64,000 bases of DNA from Saccharum officinarum (GCA_020631735.1 CM036160.1:115612680-115676679), one strand, 5' to 3'. Numbered from the stretch's first letter, positions 23,129 through 34,702 are shown. Program-made: numbers and translations. The notes: generated by a model from the sequence alone, not told the origin.

Positions 23129-23131
23129 TTA

Positions 23132-23980
23132 CTTCATTTGGGAGCTGCAGCCGCAAAGCTGCATTCAAGATTAGTGCCCTAGCATAAATAACCGAAAAGC
23201 TGGCCCCAGGTTATATATGAAGAGTTGCAGGACAACATGATAACAGTTAAGAAGCTTTATGTTAGCTATAATCGCTAAATAAAAAGGAGCCTTCATTTAG
23301 TATAGTTTGATCAGTTCCTTTATGCCGAAAAAATCAGAGTGTGTGAGCTGTGAGACCACCTAATATTCAGATTTTAGAATGAAAATGTCTTTCTAAAATT
23401 CTTTTATTCTTTTGTTTACATTTTATCTTCCATTTGATGTTCTCTTATCCCTTCGAATGTAATTAGCATATGAGCAGAAAACTATAAAAACTTGCTGTGT
23501 GCAACCAATCGCAGAGGCTGGAATTAACCCTTTTTTTTCTAAAAAAATGATTTATTTTTGCTGCCTAGAACTTCATATCTCTAACCAGTTTATCAAGAAA
23601 GACAAGAGCAAGTCTACGAACTGGACAAGACATGAAGCAATTCATCTCCCCAGACTTAAGTATTTACATTAGTTGAACTAATAGCAGTGTCAATCTTTGA
23701 TACATGAGATGCATATACAAACAAGCCCATTTCTTATTCTCCAATCGCCATCACCATATGGCAATTTTGCAGCAAGGAGTCAAGAACAATCTGTTCTTCT
23801 CCACCGAGTAGCAAATCCGATCCTCAAAATGATCGGATGGCACACACACGAATCCCACGCCGGGAAACCGAAAGGCCCCTCTTTTTTTTTTTGTCGATAT
23901 ATCTACTACAACATCTACCACTTGGATTAGTAGCACGAATGGAACGGCGAACGATCGCCGGTCCCGTTGGGCGTTGCCGA
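23132..23980. other. Spacer and glutaredoxin-like gene 3' flank
   Basis: No gene is seen. The stretch of about 23690-23980 probably holds the 3' untranslated region of the minus-strand glutaredoxin-like gene. Confidence 0.35.
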
Positions 23981-24595
23981 TCAAGAACAGCAGTTAGCGC
24001 AGCGTACCAATCCGTTCTCGTTGCACTCGCCGCAGCGGACTACGCGGTCCTCCTCCTCGACGAACACCTTGCGGCCGCCGCCGCAACCGGTGCAGGGGAC
24101 GAACCGGACGCCGCCGCAGGCGTCGCAGACGAAGGCCGGGTCCTGCCCGGCCGCGCCGTCGAGGAGGCGCCGGAGCTGGCCGGTCTCGTTCAGCTGCCGC
24201 ACCTCGTCCGCGCCGCCGACGAGGCGGCCACCGATGAACAGCTGAGGGAGCGCAAAGGCGCGTCCGCGCGCGGCCAGCAGCGCCTGGAGCTCCCGGCGGA
24301 GCGCGGCGTCCATGGACACGTCCCGCTCGTCCACGGCGACGCGGAACCCGCGCAGGATGGCGCGCACCGCGGTGCAGTCCGCGAACGTGCGCCGCACCCC
24401 GCGCAGCGACGTCGTGTACAGCACCACCGCCTGCGGCCGCTGCGCGCGCGGCTCGTCCGCGAGCTGCTGCCGCCGCCACCTGGCCGCCGACGCCGCCGGC
24501 CGGTGCCCCTGGTGGTGGTGGTACGTCAGCGACCGCGTCAGCTGGAACGGCTTCTTGGCGCCGCCTCCGGCCGCGACGCCACCGCAATCCTCCAT
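23981..24595 (-). CDS. Glutaredoxin-like protein with C-terminal CxxC repeats
   Basis: Single-exon gene of 204 residues. Residues about 55-145 form a glutaredoxin-type domain (VVLYTTSLRGVRRTFADC; ALPQLFIGGRLVGGADEV, containing the conserved proline loop). The normal CxxC/CxxS active site is replaced by SLRG, with a single Cys at 74, as in the plant At5g39865-type group. The C-terminal part has four CxxC pairs (C157/C160, C168/C171, C188/C191, C199/C202), a likely zinc-binding module. The N terminus has a basic stretch and HHH. Thiol-redox activity is doubtful without the CxxC; metal or protein binding is the likelier role (inference). Very high GC and no intron, as is usual for this grass family. 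The start at 24593-24595 gives the family-typical N terminus. Confidence 0.9.
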   Translation of the reverse strand: MEDCGGVAAGGGAKKPFQLTRSLTYHHHQGHRPAASAARWRRQQLADEPRAQRPQAVVLYTTSLRGVRRTFADCTAVRAILRGFRVAVDERDVSMDAALRRELQALLAARGRAFALPQLFIGGRLVGGADEVRQLNETGQLRRLLDGAAGQDPAFVCDACGGVRFVPCTGCGGGRKVFVEEEDRVVRCGECNENGLVRCANCCS

Positions 24596-24783
24596 CTCAC
24601 GCGCCGCTGCCGGCGCAGCAGCACCGGCCGCCAGCGCCGCCGCCAGGTTCTTTGGCTGTGGCGGTTACCGGGAGGCGAGGAAAGGGGGAGGAAGACGAAG
24701 AGGAAGCGAGCTGTGCAAGCAATCGACGCGAGAAACGGAATTCGTCGGGAAGGAAGGTGGGGTGGGGGGCACGAGAGCCACAC

Positions 24784-24789
24784 TTTATA
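24784..24789 (-). promoter_or_regulatory. TATA box of glutaredoxin-like gene
   Basis: Minus-strand CATATAAAGTG, about 190 bp upstream of the start codon, is the best TATA candidate. Confidence 0.5.
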
Positions 24790-24879
24790 TGTTTTCTTGT
24801 GGTGGTGGAGATTTTGACGGCCTTCTTGTTGGGTTTCTCTTGGTTTTGGACGTTTTGGTTTGGTAATTAGCAAACCGAT

Positions 24880-25253
24880 TAGGAGATAGTTTGCCAAATC
24901 AACTTGAAATCCATCTATTTTTGGTAAAACAGAAAAAATTGTGCTCCAACAGTTTGGTATCTAACTTGGCAAATTTTAGCAACTTGGCAAATCTCCCCCC
25001 TCCACGCGTATATTTGTGTGCTGAGCGCGAGCGCGCATCGCTCGCGTATCCGGCTTCGCGTGCATATTTTAGCGGGGTTCTTCGTTTCTTAGCGGGGCTC
25101 TTCGTTCGCTTAACGGGTCTCTTCTTATTTTACCAAGTCTAAATGGCAAACTCTTGGAGCGAGTCTATTTTTTCACTTGCCATATATATTAGCAAATTAC
25201 CAAATCACGATATTTGCCAAGTGAATTTTGGCAAACTCTTGGAGATGCTCTTA
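24880..25253. mobile_element. Possible MITE with TTTGCCAAA arms
   Basis: The left side contains GGAGATAGTTTGCCAAATC and the right side TTGGCAAACTCTTGGAGATGCTC, partly inverted. Several TTGGCAAA / TTTGCCAA blocks lie between them. Boundaries are uncertain. Confidence 0.35.
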
Positions 25254-26034
25254 GTTGGTATTTATTAGCACTAGAGCTAGTGATTATTTGTGTGATTAAT
25301 GGTTTGCTGATTAGGAGCTGGAGGCTGTTTAGAGTTGTACTGGCAGAAACTAACAACCTTCTTCTGTCTGTGTTGCTTAATTTTGAAGAAATGGTTTCCT
25401 TGGTTAGTTTTAGTGGTTGTTAGTTAATTTTAGTGTGTTTTTTTAAACGAATTTCGGTGTGCTTTGGATGATGGAGTTGGACCCGTTAGGTGTTAGAGGC
25501 GGCTTGGGGGCTCAGGGGCTGGGTGAAGTGGGCGGCCGTGACTTGTACAAACGGGCACAGGAAAGTTCCACAACGTGCTGTCGCTCAGCTGAGCGTGAGG
25601 CTGCCATTTTCTTCCTTTTCTTTTATCTTTCTTCCTCTTCATGTTTTTTAAGTGAACCATAATTTGTTGATGCACAAATAGGCACAGATAGAACTAGGCT
25701 TCATAACTCTGCATTTTGAATCAGGAACATTAGTACAGTGTACAGGGGAAGGATTCATGGGCATTCTACAGATTTAGAAACATAAAATCCCACACAACTG
25801 CAAATGTTGGAGAGCATAAGCTGTACAAGGGAACATTCCATGGTCCTGGATCATGGACCAACATGGATGCAACCGTCTCCATAAGTTCTTGCTCCTTTGC
25901 CCCCAGATCACGTGTAATCCTAGCTGTTCTTGATCAATGCGACTCCATCATCGGCTGATGCGGTTGCGTGTAAGCGTGTTGGTACTAATAAAATGGATTT
26001 GATGATGCAGCGTTGGCAGCTGGAGCTTCATTCA
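25254..26034. other. Spacer with one unidentified short open frame
   Basis: No confirmed gene. On the minus strand a frame of about 55 codons near 25774-25935 reads ...ITRDLGAKEQELMETVASML then VHDPGPWNVPL before a stop. It looks protein-like but matches no family I know, and an in-frame stop lies just upstream. Confidence 0.3.
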
Positions 26035-26155
26035 GGCCTCTCTTCGCTTTGCTGAAAAGCCAGGCTGAAAAGTACTGTTCACTGATTTGTTGGGAGAGAA
26101 AAACACTGTACCATGGCTGATATGTCATGGCTGATGAGTTCAAGCGAACAGGGCC
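26035..26155. mobile_element. MITE, GGCTGATAAGC type
   Basis: Starts AGGCCTCTCTTCGCTTTGCTG and ends GCGAACAGGGCCC. It shares GAAAAGTACTGTTC, GAGAGAAAAACACTGT and CATGGCTGAT with the copy at 55980-56109. Confidence 0.6.
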
Positions 26156-26480
26156 CTAGATGACGATTGAGCAATGACCGTCTTCTGCTGCGTCTGCAAC
26201 ACTGCAGTTGGCTCGACAAACTTAGAAAATTAATAGGTAAATTTGAAGGTTGGGATTTGCTTAAATATGTCGTTTTTCTTGCAAAATGTATCCAACAATT
26301 CAGAGAATGTGAGGAATATGTGAGAAAAATAGGGAAACGAGGGAGATATCTGACATTTCAACGTGGAAGGTGTGTCATCCCAGACAGAGTTCAGAAGACA
26401 GTTGATTGCTGAACACACGAACGAGGAGTCGACTGTCAAAGACGACCGCGAAACTAACACCAGATACAGAAGATAATCAC

Positions 26481-26576
26481 CCTGTTCGTTTGTGCTACTT
26501 TTCAACCATGGAACAGACAACATTTCAGCATCAGCATCAATATAAGCCAAATTTCAACATAAGCGAACAGGACGAA
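26481..26576. mobile_element. Short MITE remnant in duplicated unit
   Basis: CCCTGTTCGTTTGTGC ... GCGAACAGGACG are inverted. This insert is absent from the paralogous unit at 33380-33400, which gives the empty site. Confidence 0.55.
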
Positions 26577-26613
26577 TAAAAATAATAATAGTTCAACGAG
26601 ACCTTTGCCTCGT

Positions 26614-26935
26614 TGTTAGCAACTAAGATGAGTCGGATAGGAGGAATTGGAAATTTGGGGAAGAACACAGCAAGGGGAGGAACTCAACGAGGAGTACTTT
26701 ACATGTAAAGTGTATTGTTTACAGTTGTGTTCTTTCCTCCTCTCTCTCTTAGAGATTGTTACATATATATCCCTCATATCTCTTCGCCCCTCTCTACTTG
26801 GAGAACCAGTCTGGGCCGTAGTAGCGAGTGTTGGGCTTCGTAGTACGGCGCCTTCCTGGGCTTGTCTTCTCAGCCTGCTCCACTTCTCTTGGCTGGTCTT
26901 GTGAACTGCCCTCCTGGTTAGCAGAGGTGCTAACA
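26614..26935 (-). repeat. 3' LTR (minus orientation)
   Basis: 322-bp LTR. The integrase frame reads into it and stops at 26794-26796, inside the LTR. Confidence 0.95.
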
Positions 26936-28600
26936 TTCCCCCGGTCTTGAGAAGCCACATGTCCCCATGCTGGCGCGAAAGGGAACAGCTCCCGGAGATG
27001 ATCAGCAGCCTCCCAGGTCGCCAAAGAAGCTGGCATGTGTGACCACTTGACGTAGACTTGCTCGACGGGGTGTTCACCAGAAGTCCAGCGACGTTGAAGG
27101 ATCTGTTCTGGAACCTGGAACAGGGCAAGATCATTTGGCAACATAGAAGTCACCTGATTAGCACCTGGTGAACTCTTGAGCTGAGATACATGGAACACCG
27201 GGTGGATCGAGGCAGCAGGTGGAAGTGCCAATTTGTACGCCACTGCACCAACACGTTGCAGCACTTTGAAGGGCCCAAAGAATTTGAAGGATAGCTTGTG
27301 ATAAGCACGACGAGCAACGGAGGATTGGACATAGGGTTGGAGCTTCAAAAAGACCCATTCACCAACAGAGAAAGAGCGCTCAGACCTGTGCTTGTTGGCC
27401 TGACAGTGCATGCGGTCTTCAGCTCGCTGCAAGTGTTGCCGAATCAAACTGTGCATCAGCTCGCGTTCTTCCAACCACTTCTGTAAGTCTGGAACGGGGG
27501 CAGCAGCAGAAATGTCCACACCCAGATGTCGGGGCGGGTACCCATACAGCACCTCAAAAGGAGTACGACCCAAAGCGGAGTGAGCAGAAGTGTTATACCA
27601 GAACTCGGCCAATGGAAGCCAGTGATTCCAACGGTGCGGACATGCGTGCAGGAAACAGCGGAGAAAGGTCTCCAAGCATTGGTTAACACGCTCCGTTTGC
27701 CCATCCGTCTGGGGATGGTATGCAGTGCTCATCCTTAGTTGAATACCAGCGAGCTTGAACAACAGTTGCCAGAGCTTACTTGTAAAAATCCTGTCACGAT
27801 CCGAAATGATGGAAGCCGGTAAACCATGCAGACGATAGATAGAATCCATGAAAACCCGAGCGACATCAGCAGCGGAGAAGGGGTGGCGAAGTGGGACAAA
27901 ATGTGCATACTTCGAATATTTGTCAACCACCACGAGCACAGTGTTGAATTTACCGGACAACGGTAACCCCTCAATGAAATCCATGGAAATGATTTCCCAG
28001 GCACCACTTGGAACTAGAAGAGGATGCAAGAGGCCTGGATAGCGAGCTCGATCCGGTTTCGCCTGCAAGCATACGGAACATGACTTGACAAACTGCAGAA
28101 TGGCGGAGCGCATACCAGGCCAGAAGAATAAGGAGCGAATCTTCTGTAGTGTAGCTGGGGCGCCTGAATGTCCTCCGAGGGGGCTAGCATGTAATGCGGA
28201 GATGACCTGCTGCTGTAAGGCCACATTGGAACCCAGCCAAATACGGTCTTTGTAACGAATTATCCCTTGACGAAGGGAGAATGGTGGCCGGGAAGCAGCA
28301 TCCAGCAACAATTGGGACAACAGGGCTGATGCTTCTGGATCAGACGAGTACCAGTTATGGAGCACGGAAAGCCAGTCAGGCGAGATAGTAGAGATTGCCA
28401 AGGAACATTCTGCATGGTGACGACGGGACAGAGCGTCCGCGACGCCGTTGTCCACACCTTTGCGATAAATCACCTTGTAACGCAGACCTAGTAACTTGTA
28501 GAACACCTTCTGCTGCCATGGTGTGTGAAGACGCTGTTCATTGAGATGCACCAAGCTCTTCTGATCCGTGTGAATGAAAAAAATCACTTTGCATGAGATA
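26794..28600 (-). pseudogene. Retroelement RNase H end and integrase
   Basis: This frame starts within the RNase H region (TDQKSLVHL; GVDNGVADALSRR). It continues through the HHCC zinc finger (GGHSGAPATLQKI ... CSVCLQAK) and the integrase core with its D, D and E motifs (MDFIEGLP; IISDRDRIF; TDGQTERVNQCLE), to a C-terminal region ending in a chromodomain-like stretch (YVKWSHMPASLATWE). It is offset in frame from the reverse transcriptase part near 28585, so the polyprotein is broken. The last 47 or so codons lie in the LTR. Confidence 0.9.
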
Positions 28601-30205
28601 GTGACGCCACGAATCAACTGCGAACAAGATGGCCAAATACTCCTTCTCATATGTGGAGAGCAACTGATTTTGCCGGCTCAGAGACTTACTGATGAAAGCA
28701 AGCGGATGGCCGTTTTGCTGCAAAACAGCGCCAATGCCGGTTCCAGATGCATCTGTCTCCACATGAAATGGAATGGAGAAGTCGGGTAGAGCTAGGACTG
28801 GAGCTGAGGACAATGCAGCCTTCAACGTGTCAAAAGCAGTATTGTGAGTTGAAGTCCAATGAAACAGAGAGTCCTTTTTGAGCAGATCCGTCAAGGGACG
28901 AGCAATGATGCCAAAATGCTTGACGAATTTACGGTAGTATCCTGCCAGACCAAGAAACCCACGAAGGGCTCGGACAGTTGCAGGGACCGGCCAGTCTGTA
29001 ATAGCGGTAACCTTCACCGGATCAGTAGCAACACCCGCTTCACTAATGATATGGCCCAAATAAGAGATGCTACGCTGTGCAAAAGTGCATTTAGACAACT
29101 TAACTTTCCACTGATCTGCCGCCAACCAAGAGAAAACCAGCGCCAAATGCTCCAGATGGTCCTCCAATGTACGACTGTAGACCAAAATATCGTCAAAAAA
29201 GACAATGACGAAGCGGCGAAGACCCGGCGCCAAGGTAATGTTCATGGCATTCTGAAATGTTCCGGGGGCACCAGTCAATCCGAAAGCCATGACATTGAAT
29301 TCATATTGGCCAAGATGAGTCTGGAAGGCTGTTTTGAAAGAATCCTCTGGCTGCATCAAGATCTGGTGAAAGCCGGCACGGAGCTCAAGTTTAGAGAACC
29401 AACTTGCATGCGCCAATTCGTCCATGAGCTGATCAAAAACTGGAACAGGGAACTTAGACTTGGCTGTGACTGCATTGAGTTGGCGAGAATCCACACAGAA
29501 GCGGTAGGAACCGTCTTTCTTTTTGACAAGCAGCACAGGCGACGCAAATGCACTGGTACTAGGCTGAATGAGCCCCTGGTCAAGCATCTCTTTGACTTGC
29601 TTTTCAATCTCGTCCTTCAAATTGGGCGGGTAGCGGTAAGGACGGACAAACACCGGTTGAGCCCCGGGCACCAGAGGAATAGAGTGGTTGAAGCTCCGGG
29701 AAGGAGGCAGAGCTGTAGGTTGCTCAAAAAGGGAAGCAAAGGAGTCCACAATATGTTGAACCTCGGGTATAATTGGGACGGACAGACTGGCCGGAGAATC
29801 TGAAGTTACTGTGTGGACAAGGTGGAGATATACTGAATCAGGACTGATTGTATCCATCCCCTGTAGAACTGTCCAAGATCCTTGGTAAGGAATAGCGAGC
29901 CATTTATGCTCCCAATGGATTTGCATGGGACTGAATGCCTGTAGCCAATCCATGCCGATAATGGCATCAAAGGCGGACAACTCGAGCACCCGGAAGTTGG
30001 TACAAAAAGAGCAAGGATCCACTGACCATGGTACTGACTGCAGCAAACCAGGACTGTTCAGAAACCCGCCACCAGCTATCTGAACCTAAGCTGTCCGAAA
30101 CACTGGCTGAAACTGAGGTAACTGAGCTGCCAACCTGGTGCTAATAAAAGAGGTGGAACTGCCCGAATCAAGCAACATAACAGTGGGCAATCCAGCAATG
30201 GAACC
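28538..30205 (-). pseudogene. Retroelement protease and reverse transcriptase
   Basis: The protease motif MLLDSGSSTSFIS lies near 30180. The reverse transcriptase contains LVKKKDGSYRFCVD, FGLTGAPGTFQNAM and FFDDILVYS, and the connection and RNase H start contain FHVETDASGTGIGAVL. The first catalytic motif reads KLELRAGFHQI, with Glu where Asp is expected, so polymerase activity is doubtful. Two in-frame TAG codons (about 30206 and 30088) interrupt the gag-protease join. Both could be CAG to TAG changes. Confidence 0.9.
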
Positions 30206-31994
30206 CTACAAACGAATAGTACGAGAGGTATGACCACCACCAAATGCTGCTTTGGACAAAGCCAGGCAAAGTTGCTCATCAGGGCCTGATGCAGGTTCAG
30301 AAGGCAAAACACCATCATCATCATCAGAAAGAGAATCCCACAAAATCTCAACTGCAGTCAACACCTCCTGTGAACAAGAGTGATCCTTAGACCATTTCAT
30401 GCCACACTTGAAACACAAGCCCAGAGCTCGCCGATATGACTTGATTGCAGCCAATTTGGAGTCGGAAGAAGACTGGACTGGTGTAGTGGTCTTGACAGGC
30501 CGAGCAGGAGGAGGTGGAGGCAGTGGTAATGCCGGTCTTGGAAGTGGAACAATTTTGGATGAAGAAGACCAATCACCGAGCCTTGGTGGTTTGGGCAGAG
30601 CAGCCAGGCCTGCTTCTTCCTGCAACAGGGCAACAGTACAAGCAGTATCCAAGTTGTGTGGCCTCAAAACAAGTACAATTGCCTTAATCTCAGGTCGAAG
30701 ACCGTCAATGAAACGCATACTATAGAACATGGGGTCGGTGGACTGGGAGTAAGCCTTCAACTGGTCAACAAGTTCAGTGAAGTGCTTGACATACTCAGCG
30801 ACAGATGTGGTTTGTTTGATGTGGAATAGTTGGCGGATAAGAAGTTCTTTCTGATCACGATCAAAGCGATCATGGAGAAGGCGACAGAAGTGTTCCCAAT
30901 CATAGAAGTTGAGCTTGGGTTCGATGGACTGAAACCAACGAGCTGCGGCGCCATCGAGATGTTGTTTAGCAACCCGAATCCAGAGCGATGAAGGCACAGA
31001 ATACATCTCGAAATAATCTTTACACAGGGAACGCCAATGGCGCGGGTTGTCGCCATCAAAACGAGGAAACGATAACTTGGGTAAACGACCGGTGTCGTGG
31101 TGAACGGTGGAATGCGGGGCAATAGGAGGATCAGACTGAGGAAGTAGTGGATGTGGTTGCGGCAAGGAATGCGACACCGGGGAAAGCAAGGCTGGAGGCA
31201 TGGGATGATTCAAGGGAGCAGGTGGAGGTGGAGGCCTAGGGTGGAGCAGCGGTGGCGGCCTGGAAAAATGGTTGGGGGGGAATGGGGCGGAAACGGTGCT
31301 GCGCGCCGAGATTAGGAGGAGGAGGCGGAGGTGGGGGAAACACGAATCCAGGTGCATCACTAGGAGGAGTTGGGAGAGGCTTACCCATGGCCGGGATATG
31401 CGTCCAGGTGGTGACGAACCCGGAAGCAATATCCCGTGTAGTCGGTTCGACGCCGGGCCCCTTGGGCAACGAGATGTCGACGCCGGACACCGCTGAGGCG
31501 GACGCCGTGGTGGCGGACGCAGGCGCCGGGCTGCGAAGAAGGCCGACGCTGTGGGGCGTATTGTCGAACACCACGCGGTCACACTTGGAGTCAATTTTCT
31601 CGACACGAAGGCGAACGTCGTCCAGTACACCCTCCATGTCCGGGCGCCACGCCGCGAGATCAGCCATAGACTTCTCAAGCGCCGCCATCCGGTTTTCGCC
31701 GTCATCGGCTAGATGCGCAACACGAAGGGATTCGAGCTCGGAGAGGCGGTTGGCGTACTCGGTGTCGCGGTCGACGTAACTCGCCTCGAGCGACGCGAGG
31801 CGCTGCTCGAGCGCGGCGGCAGAGTTGGCGACTGCCGATGTGGCTGCTGCCTGGTGCGCCGTCAGCAAGTCGAAGCGCTCATCCACTGCTGCTGTGCGAG
31901 TCGCCACGGTGGCGTCCCGATCAGCGAAGCGACGATCGAGGTCGTCGAAGCGGCTGTTCATGGTATCCAGGATGAGCTTCAACGTCGGATCCAT
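30206..31994 (-). pseudogene. Retroelement gag, frameshifted
   Basis: The N-terminal part starts at the ATG at 31994 (MDPTLKLILDTMNSRFDDLD), with a coiled-coil-like region rich in D/A/L, and runs to a stop at 31236. The remainder is in another frame: the gag core (LPKLSFPRFDGDNPRHWRS; RFIDGLRPEIKAIV) and a zinc knuckle (CFKCGMKWSKDHSC). A frameshift near 31240 in a proline-rich stretch separates the halves. Confidence 0.85.
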
Positions 31995-32075
31995 GGCACC
32001 ACGGCGGCGTTGCAGACGGGTAAAATGAGGATGGGGAGGGTGGAATGCCAGGATCGAAGAAGTCTGATACCAATT

Positions 32076-32397
32076 TGTTAGCAACTAAGAGGAGTCGGAT
32101 AGGAGGAATTGGAAATTTGGGGAAGAACACAGCAAGGGGAGGAACTCAACGAGGAGTACTTTACATGTAAAGTGTATTGTTTACAGTTGTGTTCTTTCCT
32201 CCTCTCTCTCTCAGAGATTGTTACATATATATCCCTCATATCTCTTCGCCCCTCTCTACTTGGAGAACCAGTTTGGGCCGTAGTAGCGAGTGTTGGGCTT
32301 CGTAGTACGGCGCCTTCCTGGGCTTGTCTTCTCAGCCTGCTCCACTTCTCTTGGCTGGTCTTGTGAACTGCCCTCCTGGTTAGCAGAGGTGCTAACA
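32076..32397 (-). repeat. 5' LTR (minus orientation)
   Basis: 322-bp partner of the LTR at 26614-26935, with about three differences (for example CTCTCAGAG versus CTCTTAGAG). Confidence 0.95.
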
Positions 32398-32659
32398 CTC
32401 GTCGTTCTTGTTTACGGCTGATTTGGTCGTTTCACGCGGTTGCATGCTCGTTGTACTTTTCAGCAGGTATAAACTGAGATCAGGTGACCCATCTGCCTTC
32501 CTAAGTGCACTTACCGGTTCAGATTATGAAGCTACAGAGCATGTAAACCCTGACGCAAGCTCATACATCACTGTCCGTTACGGATAGCCTTGATATTGAG
32601 AATACTCAAGTTTTCAAACATTCTCAATCATTGATTTTTTTTCACTTGCGCAGCATGGC

Positions 32660-33063
32660 AACAAGTGTTCAAATCTCGATTGGGAAAATGCAGCAATAAC
32701 CTCTGGGAGACAACAGCCCCAGTAGACATGCCCAGGACGGCATTCTCATCCTTAATCCTCCTCATATGCTGGGAACTATGGAAACATAGGCATGATGTGG
32801 GCATGCCACGAGACCACTCGCGACTGATCGCCGATTGCAGAAGTTCAGCTATGAAATGGAGACGCCGCCTCCCCAGGAATGACTTTCGTCTCTCTGCTTT
32901 TTGGTGTAATAACTTACCTATTTGATCTCCCTATCCTTGTAATCTAACTGTGCAAACTCATTTTGGGCCATGTGCCCTGCCATCACCGGGTCTATCCCAG
33001 CATCTGTGGCTGCAACATATCAGGTGGGGTTATTCTAACCCCCGTCGTTGACCTAAAAAAAAG
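32660..33063 (+). mobile_element. 5'-truncated LINE 3' end
   Basis: An 86-codon frame (LLICWELWKHRHDV; RSSAMKWRRRLP) resembles the C terminus of LINE ORF2. It is followed by a 3' tail (CTGCAACATATCAGGTGGGG...CCGTCGTTGACC) and an A run at 33055-33063. It lies inside the first duplicated unit. The sequence at 32672-32700 also occurs at 33528 without the LINE. Confidence 0.7.
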
Positions 33064-33750
33064 AGCCTATATTGGAAAGGAACATATATTTAATCAGAAA
33101 CAGCATGTTGCTGAAAATGAAGACTCACCTTTTTAACCTTGCGAAAAGGATCTTTTGCAGCAAGAACAATTAAAAATTCACGTCAACAAGTGAAAACGTC
33201 AACAGCAACACTGAAAAGAGGGGGACATCTGAAATTTCAGCGTGGATGGTGTGTCGTCGCAGATAGAGTTCAGAAGACAGCAAACGGAACGAGCTGATTT
33301 CTGAACACACGAACGAGGAGTCGACTGTCGAAGGCGACTGCAAAACTGACATACAGTACAATACTAATGCAACTGGCACCAGATACAGAAGATAAATACC
33401 AAAAATAATAGTAACTCAACGAGACCTTTCCCTTGTCGTTCTTGTTTACAGCTGATTTGGTCGTTTCACGCGGTTGCATGCGTTCGTTGTACTTTTCAGC
33501 AGGTATTAACAGAGATCAGGTGACCCAAAATCTCGATTGGGAAAATGCAGCAACAAGGGTCTATTTGGGAAAGAAACGTACTGATATTTAATCTGATCCA
33601 GCATGTTGTTGAAAATGAAGACTCAACCTTTTAATCTTGCGAAAAGTACCTTTTGCAGCAAGAACAATTATAAAGTTCACGTCAACAAGCGAAAACGTCA
33701 ATGCCAACACTAGCCACGGTAGAGAGCACCCAAAAATCTTTCTTTCTTTT

Positions 33751-34440
33751 TTTGGAAAACCAAAAACAAGTTGACAAGATCCATCGACAATCCTTTTCTC
33801 TGAATGCAGCACCTGTGTGCAACTCCATGTTGAAAGCAAAAGGGCAATCAAATATTCTGTCTTGCAGAGAGAGATAGGATAAGGCATGGGGTTATTGAAA
33901 AAAAAAGAGTAAGCCAGGGGTTTGGTACAAATTGGAGCATATCTTGTAAGCAAAGCTACAGGGACCGAAAGCTCATTCACTGAATCAACAGGGCAACAGA
34001 AAGGCGAAAGAAAGATACAGGTAATGGGCCATTCAGATGAAGTGGCAGATAATTCACGGATTGAGCTGTTTAGATCATTACATGAGATGAGAGTATGAGA
34101 CACCTACATGCTTTCTTTCCGCACATCTTCAGGCTCAAGTCACCACTAGAACTAGAAGGTAGTGTCCTCTATTCCTCTGTATGATTAGGCTTGCAGAATT
34201 GTTTATGACTATCATTTCATTTCCATGTTGTTTAGAGGGAAAAAAAAACCCTGCCGAACCTAACAAAAAGTACCGAGTCATGTCATCATGTGAGCTTCAG
34301 ATGCCATGGCACGTACTACGACTGCAGGCTAACCGGTTCAGAGAGACAATCATATCTGACAAGGAAAGTATATATATGATGGTGATGAAGGTAATTAATT
34401 AATTATTACAAAGTTTTTTTTTATTTTTTTTAAGCAATGA
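33751..34440. other. Spacer, no gene recognised
   Basis: A minus-strand open frame at 33588-34103 has no domain and overlaps the local repeats. I see no gene. Confidence 0.4.
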
Positions 34441-34441
34441 G

Positions 34442-34620
34442 AAGTCCAGTTACATCTCGTTAGGCCCACGGTGCCATGATCATCAGAGCTAAAAAGGCCG
34501 AACCTGGTAAACGAGTTGGGCTTTATGTTTAATCCTGTTAGAGTTGCCAGGCTGCGGGGCATATATATATGCGGGCCGGGACTGCGGCTCTCCTCTTGCG
34601 TATTGACGGGGGCAGCGACG
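34442..34620 (+). promoter_or_regulatory. Conserved 5' flank of unknown family, copy 1
   Basis: Starts AAGTCCAGTTACATCTCGTTAGGCCCACGGTG and includes CATCAGAGCTAAAAAGGCCGAACC and AAACGAGTTGGGC, then a TATA box (ATATATATAT, 34561-34570). The same blocks lie upstream of the copies at 45588, 49322 and 52417/54165, so the promoter was duplicated with the gene. Confidence 0.65.
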
Positions 34621-34702
34621 GGTGACAAAGAGGAAGGCGGCGACTGGCGAGCGCGTCGGAGGCCGCCGGCGAGTCTGGTCTCGAGAGGAAAGGAAACAGG
34701 CG

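Larger units (their letters stand above)
26614..32397 (-). mobile_element. Ty3/gypsy chromovirus-like LTR retrotransposon
   Basis: The element is complete in structure. The LTRs are 322 bp (26614-26935 and 32076-32397), begin TGTTAGCA and end TGCTAACA, and differ at about three sites. The target duplication is CTCGT on both sides (26609-26613, 32398-32402). The primer-binding site for initiator tRNA-Met (TGGTATCAGA on the minus strand) is at 32063-32072, and a purine tract is at 26936-26946. The order gag, protease, reverse transcriptase, RNase H, integrase and a C-terminal chromodomain-like segment is Ty3/gypsy. Frameshifts and stop codons make it non-autonomous in this copy. The low LTR divergence suggests a recent insertion. 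Confidence 0.95.
26170..33750. repeat. Old local duplication split by a retrotransposon
   Basis: The sequence at about 26300-26613 continuing at 32398-32500 matches 33200-33535. Shared blocks include CACACGAACGAGGAGTCGAC, CACCAGATACAGAAGATAA, CAACGAGACCTTT, and CTGATTTGGTCGTTTCACGC then GGTTGCATG. A further partial copy of 33060-33200 lies at 33555-33720 (GTTGAAAATGAAGACTCA, CTTTTGCAGCAAGAACAATT). Unit one was later split by the Ty3/gypsy element, and a LINE piece lies between the units. Confidence 0.75.
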
